IMG/VR virus record: IMGVR_UViG_3300032285_003220
Coordinates: 1 to 47,675 of that record
Source: a virus
Strand: one strand, 5' to 3'
DNA: 47,675 bases
The position numbers and the translations under genes are program-made. Below the pieces are notes generated by a model. It worked only from the letters and a program-made list of their open reading frames with translations, was not told where the DNA came from and made no database searches. Positions 23,286 through 31,070 of this stretch are shown piece by piece; position 1 is the first letter of the stretch; each line of letters begins with the position of its first letter.

Positions 23286-24307
23286 TGGCAAAAGAAAAAA
23301 ATAATAAAACTCGTCCCAAGTCTCCTAAAAGACAAAAGAATGATGGTTTTTATAAAAACAATGCATATAAGCAAAGGTCTCAATACGAATCAAAAGAATT
23401 ACAAATTCTTGAAAATCGATCTGACAAGGGCTATGCAGTTAGTACGCCAAACATCAGCCCGGACAACAAAGGAGAAAATTGGAACGTTGCATTGCTATCT
23501 CCATTTGGCGCGTACATGAAATTGTGGGTTAATGAAATTAAAATTGATTTTTCTTTATCGGGTACAACAGGTCAAAGTCGCTATCGTAGACAATTCTTTC
23601 CAAGAGCATTTAATCAACCAAGGATGATTGTTTCAGGATCCATGCCAAATCAAAAAGAGTACAATAGGTTGGCATCTTTTGTTAGAGAGTGTCATTTTGC
23701 CGCAGTTACTGGCACACAAGACTTTTATGCAAATAAAGAAGGACAGTCTGATAAAGCAAGAAAGGGAGCCAGTGTAAGCGCTCAAACAATTTCTTTACTT
23801 GTTAAAGATTCAGGTCCTAGCGTTGTTAAATCCGCTCCTTTGCATACCAAAGGTGGTCACTTACCTTTAAAAGTTGAAGGATATATTACAAATATACGCG
23901 CAGGGGCTACAAAATTTAATTTTGCTCCTGATTTTGAATTTGAATTTATTCCAGCGTATTCGGTTATGAAAGCTGATAAAATTGGAATTTACGAAGATAT
24001 AGAGGATGACGGAAGTCACGTTTCATCATGGATGGACATTTATAAAGTTATTGGTCCACAACAAAGGAATCCAAATCAACCGCTTGGCTCGGGTCAACCA
24101 GTTAGAAACCCTCAATCAACTACAACTGTAACGGCAACGCGTGACACTTCATCTTTTGGTGCAACTAATCCTAATATTATTAAAGATCGCAAAAATTTTG
24201 CAGACGCTGTTAGAAATGGAACAATTGGCAAATCAAACGGCTCTGCTACTAATTCCCATAACCATAGAGCTGATCCAAGAAGTTATGGTTTTGGTGGGAA
24301 TAAATGA
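23285..24307 (+). CDS. Baseplate / distal tail protein
   Basis: 340 aa. The first 35 residues are very basic and disordered (KEKNNKTRPKSPKRQKNDGF). A folded region follows: ENWNVALLSPFGAYMKLWVN, FFPRAFNQPRMIVSGSMPNQ, then LVKDSGPSVVKSAPLHTKGG and LPLKVEGYITNIRAGATKFN. This order of strands, with a sentence-like FEFIPAYSV ending, fits a tail-tip beta-barrel protein that joins the tube to the hub. The C-terminal 80 residues are Asn/Ser/Thr-rich and probably flexible. It overlaps the first hub paralogue by ATGA. The role is inferred from position and composition. Confidence 0.6.
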   Translation: MAKEKNNKTRPKSPKRQKNDGFYKNNAYKQRSQYESKELQILENRSDKGYAVSTPNISPDNKGENWNVALLSPFGAYMKLWVNEIKIDFSLSGTTGQSRYRRQFFPRAFNQPRMIVSGSMPNQKEYNRLASFVRECHFAAVTGTQDFYANKEGQSDKARKGASVSAQTISLLVKDSGPSVVKSAPLHTKGGHLPLKVEGYITNIRAGATKFNFAPDFEFEFIPAYSVMKADKIGIYEDIEDDGSHVSSWMDIYKVIGPQQRNPNQPLGSGQPVRNPQSTTTVTATRDTSSFGATNPNIIKDRKNFADAVRNGTIGKSNGSATNSHNHRADPRSYGFGGNK

Positions 24308-25044
24308 AGAGGCTAGTTTATTCTCCATCAGTTAATGTTTGGATTAAAACCGATACTGGCGTTTTTGATTTAAGCCCTTATATAACCGGATTTAATATTG
24401 ACCGCAGAATTACTGCAACTAGTTATGCTAGTGTAAAATTTAGAAATCCAAAAGTTGATGACGGCCAAGGTGGGACAAGAATGCTTTTTACTGAACATTC
24501 ATCTAATGGTTCAATTGGTCCCATGTTCCATCCAATGGACCCGATCACAATTGTTTTAACTCGTATTAAAGGTCGCCCTGTTCAAGTTTTTAGTGGTTAC
24601 TGCGACACTACTCCATATATACAATTGTTACCGGGCGAGGCAGAGCTTACTGCTTCTTGTACTCTTAAAAGGTTACAATACACTTATTGGGATCCCGCTT
24701 TGCCCTTTGTACGAGACTTTATGAATAAAACAGGTTGGTCTACAACCGCCGAAGGAACTTCATTTAATCCGGATAATCATTTTAGCGGACCTTTACACGA
24801 TGGTAGCATAGGTTATCTTTTACATCAAATTTTAACAGAAATTGGTGGATGGAATGATAAAAATATTTATATTGAAAAGTTGCCTAGTAAACAAATTTCT
24901 ACTATAGTTAAAAAATTATACAGCGATACATCTAAAGAAAACGTTTCATCCATGAAAGAATTTCATGATTTTTTAAGTCAATTAATTGGATCTTCAAATT
25001 ATGGTGCCGCCAATACTACACCGTCAAATACTACAACTGGTTAA
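24304..25044 (+). CDS. Baseplate hub paralogue 1, no lytic domain
   Basis: 246 aa, starting in an ATGA overlap. It is the first of three tandem genes with the same N-terminal domain: MKRLVYSPSVNVWIKTDTG, then FDLSPYITGFNIDRRITATS, MFHPMDPITIVLTRIKGRPV, QVFSGYCDTTPYIQLLPG and CTLKRLQYTYWDPALPFVRD. This is a beta-rich hub domain like the N-terminal half of gpD/gp27-type baseplate hubs, which sit under the tube. It ends after a short Asn/Thr-rich tail where the two paralogues carry enzymes. It could be a truncated or a deliberately bare copy. Upstream GGTGGGAATAA can serve as the ribosome binding site. Confidence 0.75.
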   Translation: MKRLVYSPSVNVWIKTDTGVFDLSPYITGFNIDRRITATSYASVKFRNPKVDDGQGGTRMLFTEHSSNGSIGPMFHPMDPITIVLTRIKGRPVQVFSGYCDTTPYIQLLPGEAELTASCTLKRLQYTYWDPALPFVRDFMNKTGWSTTAEGTSFNPDNHFSGPLHDGSIGYLLHQILTEIGGWNDKNIYIEKLPSKQISTIVKKLYSDTSKENVSSMKEFHDFLSQLIGSSNYGAANTTPSNTTTG

Positions 25045-25053
25045 AGTTTTAAA

Positions 25054-26289
25054 ATGAAAAGATTAGTTTATTCTCCATCAATCAATGTTTGGGTCAAAAC
25101 CGATACCGGAGTTTTTGATTTAAGTCCTTATGTAACAAATTTTGCCGTTGACCGCAGAATTACCGCAACTAGCTATGCCTCTGTTACTTTTAGAAATCCT
25201 AAAGTGATTGACGAAAGAGATTCAAATAGAACTCGTTTTTTATTTACTGAACATATTTACTCAGATAATTCGGTTCGTCCTATGTTTCATCCAATGGATC
25301 CAATTATTATTACATTAACTCGTATTAAAGGTAGACCCGTCCAAGTGTTTACCGGTTATTGCGATACTACGCCGTATGTTCAACTACTGCCGGGAACCGC
25401 TCAAATACAAGCTTCTTGTACACTCAAAAGACTGCAATATACTTATTGGGATCCCGCACTTCCTTTTGTACGAGATTTTATGCTTGCCAATGGTTGGGGC
25501 GTTAGGGACGACGGAACTGCAATAAATTTTTCAGTTGAAGAAAGAGCAAATGCAAGTAAAGATAGTAGTTTAGGATCTCTTCTTTTAAATATTTTAAAAG
25601 AAATCGGTGGATGGAACGATAAAAATATTTACATTGAAGGTTTGCCAGAAAGTATTAAAACTACTGTTGCAAAATTATATGCGGATAATGCAAAAGAAAG
25701 TTCTGAATCTATTAATCAATTTAATGATTTTTTGCATAAATTAATTGGTGGTTCAGCATATGGTTCCCTTTCTGGACAATCAAACTCTTCTCTATCTAAT
25801 AGTAGTCATGGAACAGTTCCTGTAGCACCCCAAGGCGCTCCTCAACTTTTACAGAAATGGATTACTGAAGCTAATAGAATTCATAATCACACAACTGTTT
25901 ATTCTAAAGAAATGGCCAGAAGTACATTAGATCATCTTACTAATCCACCTACGGCTTTAGACGGATCGTATTTCTTTGACTGTTCAAGTTTTACATCTTA
26001 CATGATGAAATTTATTGGTAAATACGGTTTAAGTTATGCTGAAAGATCCGGATGGTTTGCAAATAATTGGGGAGTTCCCGGCAAAGGAAGATATATGACG
26101 GTTTGGGCTAACTCTGAACACGTTTTTACTGAAATAGTTGATAAAGATGGAAAATCTAAATTTATTGGGACATCAGGCTCAGTTGAAAAAGCTAATCACG
26201 GAGGTATGTACGGTCATACCCATACTGTTGGTTGGTTAGATAGTTATCCCACTGCTGGATTTACGCCTAGGCACATAGAAGGTTTGTAA
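25054..26289 (+). CDS. Baseplate hub paralogue 2 fused to NlpC/P60 hydrolase
   Basis: 411 aa. Residues 1-230 repeat the hub domain of the previous gene (MKRLVYSPSINVWVKTDTG, CTLKRLQYTYWDPALPFVRD). After a Ser/Asn linker (about 235-265) comes an NlpC/P60-like domain: YFFDCSSFTSYMMKF with catalytic C310, then GRYMTVWANSEHVFTEI with H356, GTSGS, and an ending GFTPRHIEGL. The order and wording match the secreted NlpC/P60 protein encoded near 12 kb (GKWITIYANSGHVYM, final LRHPSDL). The likely job is cutting peptidoglycan peptides during tail penetration. Its stop shares a base with the next start (TAATG). Confidence 0.85.
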   Translation: MKRLVYSPSINVWVKTDTGVFDLSPYVTNFAVDRRITATSYASVTFRNPKVIDERDSNRTRFLFTEHIYSDNSVRPMFHPMDPIIITLTRIKGRPVQVFTGYCDTTPYVQLLPGTAQIQASCTLKRLQYTYWDPALPFVRDFMLANGWGVRDDGTAINFSVEERANASKDSSLGSLLLNILKEIGGWNDKNIYIEGLPESIKTTVAKLYADNAKESSESINQFNDFLHKLIGGSAYGSLSGQSNSSLSNSSHGTVPVAPQGAPQLLQKWITEANRIHNHTTVYSKEMARSTLDHLTNPPTALDGSYFFDCSSFTSYMMKFIGKYGLSYAERSGWFANNWGVPGKGRYMTVWANSEHVFTEIVDKDGKSKFIGTSGSVEKANHGGMYGHTHTVGWLDSYPTAGFTPRHIEGL

Positions 26290-27473
26290 TGAAAAGATTA
26301 GTTTATTCGCCATCTGTAAACGTTTGGATTAAATCGGACTCGGGAGTTTTTGATTTAAGTCCTTATGTAACAAGTGTGCAAATTGATCGCAGAATTGGCG
26401 CTACTAGCTATGCAAGAGTAAAATTTAGAAATCCTCGGGTTTCAGATGAAAATAACTCTGGTCAAGTTAGATCAATGTTTACTGAAAGCGCTTCAAGTGA
26501 TGGAAGTATTCGCCCTATGTTTCACCCGATGGATCCAATTACAATCACTATGACTCGCATTAAAGGCAGACCAGTTCAGGTTTTTAGTGGTTACTGCGAT
26601 ACCACGCCTCACGTTCAACTGTTGCCGGGAATTGTAGCAATTGATGCCTCTTGTACAATTAAAAGATTGCAGTACACTTACTGGGACCCCGCCTTGCCTT
26701 TTATACGAGGGTTTATGCTTGCTCACGGATGGGGAACCGGTCCCGATGGATTAACTTTAAGTCCTGAAAATGAGGCTCGTAAAACAGCCGGTTTAAATGA
26801 TACTAGTATCGGCAATTTACTTTATTCGGTTTTAACAGAAGTGGGTGGATGGAGTCCCGATAACGTTTATATTGAAAAGTTACCCGGTGAACAAATTTCT
26901 ACTATAGTTAAAAAATTGTATGACGATATAACAAAAGAAAACGCTTCATCAATTAAAGAATTTCATGAATTTTTAACTAATTTAATTGGTAGTTCTAAAT
27001 ACGGTAATTCTACTTATGCCAATGGCGGTAATACTTCTAACACCGCAGGAGAGGGCAATAAAGACACTTCTGTAAAAAATGTAGGAAAAGATTGGGTATC
27101 GCTTATTAATCATTATTCAAATGGCAGATACAACTCCGAACAAGTTTATCGCAAAGCGTTGACCAACGGTAGTAATGGTGGCAACCCTAATGATAGAAAC
27201 ATTGTTGCTGAAAAAGCTAAAAAATGGAAGGTTCCCTTTTCTGTTTTATGGGGAATCTATGGTCACGAAAGCGGATTTGGGAAAGACAAAGGAAGTTATG
27301 AAAAAATGCCAAACTTTGGTTTAACTTATAAATACCCCGGAAATACCAATCTCGGTCCCATAAAGAGTAGATACATTGGAACGTCTGGAGATTTTGTTAC
27401 CGACGCAGAAGAAGTAGCAAAAAGTATACATGATTTGTACAAAAAATACAATGGTAAAGAACCTCAAAATTAA
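26289..27473 (+). CDS. Baseplate hub paralogue 3 fused to lysozyme-like domain
   Basis: 394 aa; AGAAGG lies 6 bases before the ATG. The N-terminal ~230 residues repeat the hub domain again (MKRLVYSPSVNVWIKSDSG, CTIKRLQYTYWDPALPFIRG). After a Gly/Asn/Thr linker the C-terminal ~125 residues carry a different enzyme type: WKVPFSVLWGIYGHESGFG with probable catalytic E327, then MPNFGLTYKYPGN and a final helix EVAKSIHDLYKKYNGK. The pattern fits a lytic transglycosylase or glucosaminidase-like fold cutting the glycan strand, complementary to the peptide-cutting neighbour. Enzyme class is judged from the GHESGFG motif only; the exact family is unsure. Confidence 0.78.
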   Translation: MKRLVYSPSVNVWIKSDSGVFDLSPYVTSVQIDRRIGATSYARVKFRNPRVSDENNSGQVRSMFTESASSDGSIRPMFHPMDPITITMTRIKGRPVQVFSGYCDTTPHVQLLPGIVAIDASCTIKRLQYTYWDPALPFIRGFMLAHGWGTGPDGLTLSPENEARKTAGLNDTSIGNLLYSVLTEVGGWSPDNVYIEKLPGEQISTIVKKLYDDITKENASSIKEFHEFLTNLIGSSKYGNSTYANGGNTSNTAGEGNKDTSVKNVGKDWVSLINHYSNGRYNSEQVYRKALTNGSNGGNPNDRNIVAEKAKKWKVPFSVLWGIYGHESGFGKDKGSYEKMPNFGLTYKYPGNTNLGPIKSRYIGTSGDFVTDAEEVAKSIHDLYKKYNGKEPQN

Positions 27474-27491
27474 TTATAAAAGGTAAGTTAA

Positions 27492-28991
27492 ATGTCAAAC
27501 AATTATTTAAAAGGTAAATTAAGAACAAAAGCTCCAAATAGTAGGGATGCTAAAACGATTTATCCATTTCCAAAAAGCTCTCATGTAAAACTTAATTTAC
27601 TTGCAGGTTATAAACTTAATGGAAAAACTGGCACTTTTTATCAAATGGATGGCAATCAAAATCATTTGCTTGCTATGTATGATGGGGTTGTTGCAAAAAA
27701 TGTAGCGCGTCAAGAAAGTGACGGATCGAATTCAACAAAAAGCATTTCTGTTCTTTTAAATGAGCCTTTAATATATACTTCAGACAATAAAACTAAAGTC
27801 AATATTGATCAAGTAGTTTATACCGCATTTGATAAAAATGGAAACGTTGTCGATATTGACCCTCCACAAAATTTTGACCTTTCTGGAGTTACCGCTGGAA
27901 ATATTATTGGAGAGGTTAATGCAAATGTTGCTTATGTGCGAGTTACCCTTGGTCCTCGTAGTCAGTTGGGTGGAGGCGGTCCATATTCAGACGAAATATC
28001 TACATACGTTGGACTGTTTGGAGAAAAAGTTGATGGAACGCAAGTTCCAAACCCAACTTCGGGTGGAACCTCTGGCGCAGATCCCGGACAAATAGCAACA
28101 GCAGCGGCCTTTTCTTCTTATTTTACATTGCCAAGCATTTTGGAAATGAAAGAGGCCATTTTGCTTACCGGGCAAAGAAGTCTTCTTAATGATAAGCCGT
28201 TACTGCCATTTGTTGAACAAATTGCGGCGGGTTCACTCAGAGAATTTATGTCTCTTCCTAATGGAGATTTTTATGCGTTTTATCCAGATTATTTTGGTGG
28301 ACTTGGCAAAACCGCTTATTGGGTTATTAAAGATATTGAAATTATAGACGGAAAGATAGATTTGTCCGACGATGAATTAGTAACTCATATGTATGTTGTT
28401 GGTGACACAATGGGTAGCGAAAGCGGAATTGGATACGGCACGGTTGATTACATTGATAGGATTAATACAGCGGGAGTTATTAATGTATTCAATGCGTTTA
28501 TGGCGGATTTTGTTAATGGTCCATCGACATCTGCAAGCGAATCTGGAATGGGTTCCGCCAAACCAAGTTTGCAAAAAAAGGAAGACGCTATTAAATTTCT
28601 TCAAAAATATGGAGCTAGACCACTTACAGAAGAAGTTGCGGCAATTAGATCTCCAATTTATGAAACTTTTTTGGCCTATCAACGATTTTGCTACATGTGG
28701 GCCAAGCAATTTAAAACAACATTTGAATTTACTTTTATGCCGGAGCTTTACCCCGGCGGAATTGTAGAATTTGAAGAACACGGGTTGCAATGTTATATAG
28801 AGCGGGTAGTACATAATGGTTCTTATGAATCTGGATTTACAACTACAGCGGAGTTAACAGCACCATCGGCAACAAGAGATGATTCTGGAAACCCGCATAA
28901 CCCAGATAAATCTTGGGTTCACGCCGGAATGATTAGATCTTGGGATAATCCCACCTCAGATGAAGTTGGCTCTCCTAAGGGCGCATATTAA
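27492..28991 (+). CDS. Baseplate hub protein (second hub component)
   Basis: 499 aa; AAAAGG lies before the ATG. The C-terminal third has the character of hub proteins: EEVAAIRSPIYETFLAYQRF, FTFMPELYPGGIVEFEEHG, then ERVVHNGSYESGFTTTAEL. The N-terminal part is beta-rich (ISVLLNEPLIYTSDNKTKVN) and a Gly-rich loop lies near 165-200. With the three paralogues providing an N-terminal-type hub domain, this gene could supply the complementary half of a split gp27/gpD-like hub. It is followed 15 bases later by the spike gene, the usual partner. Confidence 0.7.
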   Translation: MSNNYLKGKLRTKAPNSRDAKTIYPFPKSSHVKLNLLAGYKLNGKTGTFYQMDGNQNHLLAMYDGVVAKNVARQESDGSNSTKSISVLLNEPLIYTSDNKTKVNIDQVVYTAFDKNGNVVDIDPPQNFDLSGVTAGNIIGEVNANVAYVRVTLGPRSQLGGGGPYSDEISTYVGLFGEKVDGTQVPNPTSGGTSGADPGQIATAAAFSSYFTLPSILEMKEAILLTGQRSLLNDKPLLPFVEQIAAGSLREFMSLPNGDFYAFYPDYFGGLGKTAYWVIKDIEIIDGKIDLSDDELVTHMYVVGDTMGSESGIGYGTVDYIDRINTAGVINVFNAFMADFVNGPSTSASESGMGSAKPSLQKKEDAIKFLQKYGARPLTEEVAAIRSPIYETFLAYQRFCYMWAKQFKTTFEFTFMPELYPGGIVEFEEHGLQCYIERVVHNGSYESGFTTTAELTAPSATRDDSGNPHNPDKSWVHAGMIRSWDNPTSDEVGSPKGAY

Positions 28992-29006
28992 CAAGAAAGG
29001 TAAATT

Positions 29007-30563
29007 ATGGCGGTACAAGATCACATGAAACCGGGGTATGGTCCTCGCAGAGCCTGCACAATTACTACAGTTCATCCAAAAACTAGAAAAATAGAAGCGG
29101 CTTTAAAAGATCAAACAGTTGTTCAAATTGCAGTCTTTGATACAAGAGAATTTTTTGCTTGGCCAAAAGTTGGAGAAAATTGGATTATTCGACAGGCAAA
29201 TGGAATTTGGACCCTTGATCGTCGTGCAGATAACACCGATGATCTTAAAATCAATGATCTTGAACCGGGTCATGGAAAAATTGCAGCAGATGTAGTAAAA
29301 ACTCCTACTGGTAAATCAGTTGTAATTACCGATGATGCTAAAGCTGAAGGTCATTCTGTTTTATCTTACATAGATGATAAATGGCAGCCAAATGCCGATT
29401 TACAAATTAAAAGTTTAAGCGTTAGTGAAAAAGTTGTTTTTGGCGCTGGCGTTGAAATTTCAACTATATCTTCTTCTGGAGTAGGACAGGAAGCCAGTTT
29501 AAATTTAATTGAAACCGTGGGAGCAAAATATATTACTTTAAATGGTGGAAAGGGAACAATCAATCTTTCTGCGGCAAATCCCGAAGATCCGGATTCTGTC
29601 GAACTAGCTAAAAAATCTTCAGTTATTTTTGATAATAATGGATTAATTCAATTTTCTAAACAAGGGACAATTGACTTTAAATCCGCTAGTTTTATTTATT
29701 TAAATAGCAGTGCTTCTGAGAATGGCACTTCAGATGTTGCCGGAAGTATTTTTGTTGGAACTCTTGCTCCTTCGCCAGTAGCATCAATTAATTTTTATAA
29801 AAATCCTAAAAAAATTGAAATCAAAGATTCTCTTTTTGTTGATAGCGATGTAGAAATTACGGGAACTTTAAAAGTTAATACTACCAATGTAACAAATGTA
29901 ATTGGTCAAACTGTAACTGGGACCGATTACGTTTTGGCTAAAAATGATCTATATGTTGGAACAAGTTCATCAACCAACACCATTCATCTAAATGGATTAG
30001 ATGGATCAGCTAGATTTAATGGAATAGTGACTGCTAGTGGAGGAGTTGATACTAATGGTGGAAACATACATTCTGATGCCGGTGTAATTTATACTACAGG
30101 TGGAGTTGATGCCACGGGAGGGAATGTTAGAGCTGACCATTTTTATATTGGATCGGGAACTGGAAATCCTTTGGCTACTCAACTTTGGACACAAAATTTA
30201 ACAGGATATGATAGTGATAATAATAATTGGATTGTAGTTAGATGGACCATAACTCCTTCAAATTTTAATGTAATTTATTTTGAACAAATATGGCCCGTTA
30301 ATTCAACTCAAGGCACTTTATCTGCGGGGCAAGCTAAAACAATTTATTCAAATCAAGAATTGCCTAGTATTATACCCAATAATAGCATACTTCCATTATC
30401 TTCTGCTTTTTCTGGAGCTTCAGGAAATGGTTGGGTTTATACTTCAGCCGTTGGTTATGAAGAGGCAGGTAATCATCAAATTAAAATTGCTATTATTAAT
30501 TCAACAGCAAATGATAGAGTTGGTACTGGTTACGTTAAAGTTTTTGGATGGAAGTTTGGATAG
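29007..30563 (+). CDS. Baseplate spike with OB-fold domain and fibre-like C-terminus
   Basis: 518 aa; GAAAGG lies before the ATG. Residues 15-75 form an OB-fold-like domain (ACTITTVHPKTRKIEAALKD, FFAWPKVGENWIIRQANG), as in gp5/gpV spike proteins mounted on the hub. About 130-300 are strand-rich repeats likely to form a trimeric beta-helix (ASINFYKNPKKIEIKDSLFV, DVEITGTLKVNTTNVTNVIG). The last ~200 residues resemble fibre tips, with Gly/Asn/Thr loops (SGGVDTNGGNIHSDAGVIYT) and an end in YVKVFGWKFG. No lysozyme domain is fused here, because the lytic domains are on the hub paralogues. Confidence 0.75.
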   Translation: MAVQDHMKPGYGPRRACTITTVHPKTRKIEAALKDQTVVQIAVFDTREFFAWPKVGENWIIRQANGIWTLDRRADNTDDLKINDLEPGHGKIAADVVKTPTGKSVVITDDAKAEGHSVLSYIDDKWQPNADLQIKSLSVSEKVVFGAGVEISTISSSGVGQEASLNLIETVGAKYITLNGGKGTINLSAANPEDPDSVELAKKSSVIFDNNGLIQFSKQGTIDFKSASFIYLNSSASENGTSDVAGSIFVGTLAPSPVASINFYKNPKKIEIKDSLFVDSDVEITGTLKVNTTNVTNVIGQTVTGTDYVLAKNDLYVGTSSSTNTIHLNGLDGSARFNGIVTASGGVDTNGGNIHSDAGVIYTTGGVDATGGNVRADHFYIGSGTGNPLATQLWTQNLTGYDSDNNNWIVVRWTITPSNFNVIYFEQIWPVNSTQGTLSAGQAKTIYSNQELPSIIPNNSILPLSSAFSGASGNGWVYTSAVGYEEAGNHQIKIAIINSTANDRVGTGYVKVFGWKFG

Positions 30564-30605
30564 TAACCCTCCCGGATACTTTTTTCCGACAGGTTAATTA
30601 GTAAG

Positions 30606-31070
30606 ATGACTTGGAGTTTAAAATTACAAAACGGAGATTTGTCAATTGGATCGCAAGGTTTAGAAACCGTTGATAATGAACGTAAAATGATTCAAGATTT
30701 AACTCTTGAATTAAAACAACCAATGGGATCAGATATAAACAACCCTTCATATGGTTCGCTTATTGATGGAGGCATAAATTCCGATGGAGTAATTTATGAA
30801 AGTATTATTGGAGACACTGACCTATCAATGGTTGATTTAAGGGTAAGGTCAGAAATTTCAAGAATAATTAGTAATTATCAATCTAGGCAATTAGCTAGGG
30901 CCAAAGCTGACAAAATGAAATACAATTCACAATCTTTGACCAAGGGAGAAGTTTTGGCGGGAATAGAAGCAATTGACATAAATCAAAATTTAGACAAACT
31001 AGATGTGAGAGTTCATTTAAGAAGCGCTTTGGGATCCGTTGAAACAATTGAAATTATTTTAGGTTTATAA
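30606..31070 (+). CDS. gp25-like baseplate wedge protein
   Basis: 154 aa with the pattern of the gp25/gpW baseplate family: MTWSLKLQNGDLSIGSQGLE, then a helix KMIQDLTLELKQPMGSD, YGSLIDGGI, RVRSEISRIISNYQSRQLAR, and a final strand ALGSVETIEIILGL. Length is typical. These proteins sit at the core of each wedge and help start sheath assembly. It is coupled by a one-base TAATG overlap to the gpJ-like gene, its usual neighbour in many contractile systems. Confidence 0.85.
   Translation: MTWSLKLQNGDLSIGSQGLETVDNERKMIQDLTLELKQPMGSDINNPSYGSLIDGGINSDGVIYESIIGDTDLSMVDLRVRSEISRIISNYQSRQLARAKADKMKYNSQSLTKGEVLAGIEAIDINQNLDKLDVRVHLRSALGSVETIEIILGL

Noticed and set aside
30571-30590. Possible terminator after the spike gene
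   Set aside because: CGGA/TCCG is only four pairs with T-run inside the loop rather than after the stem.
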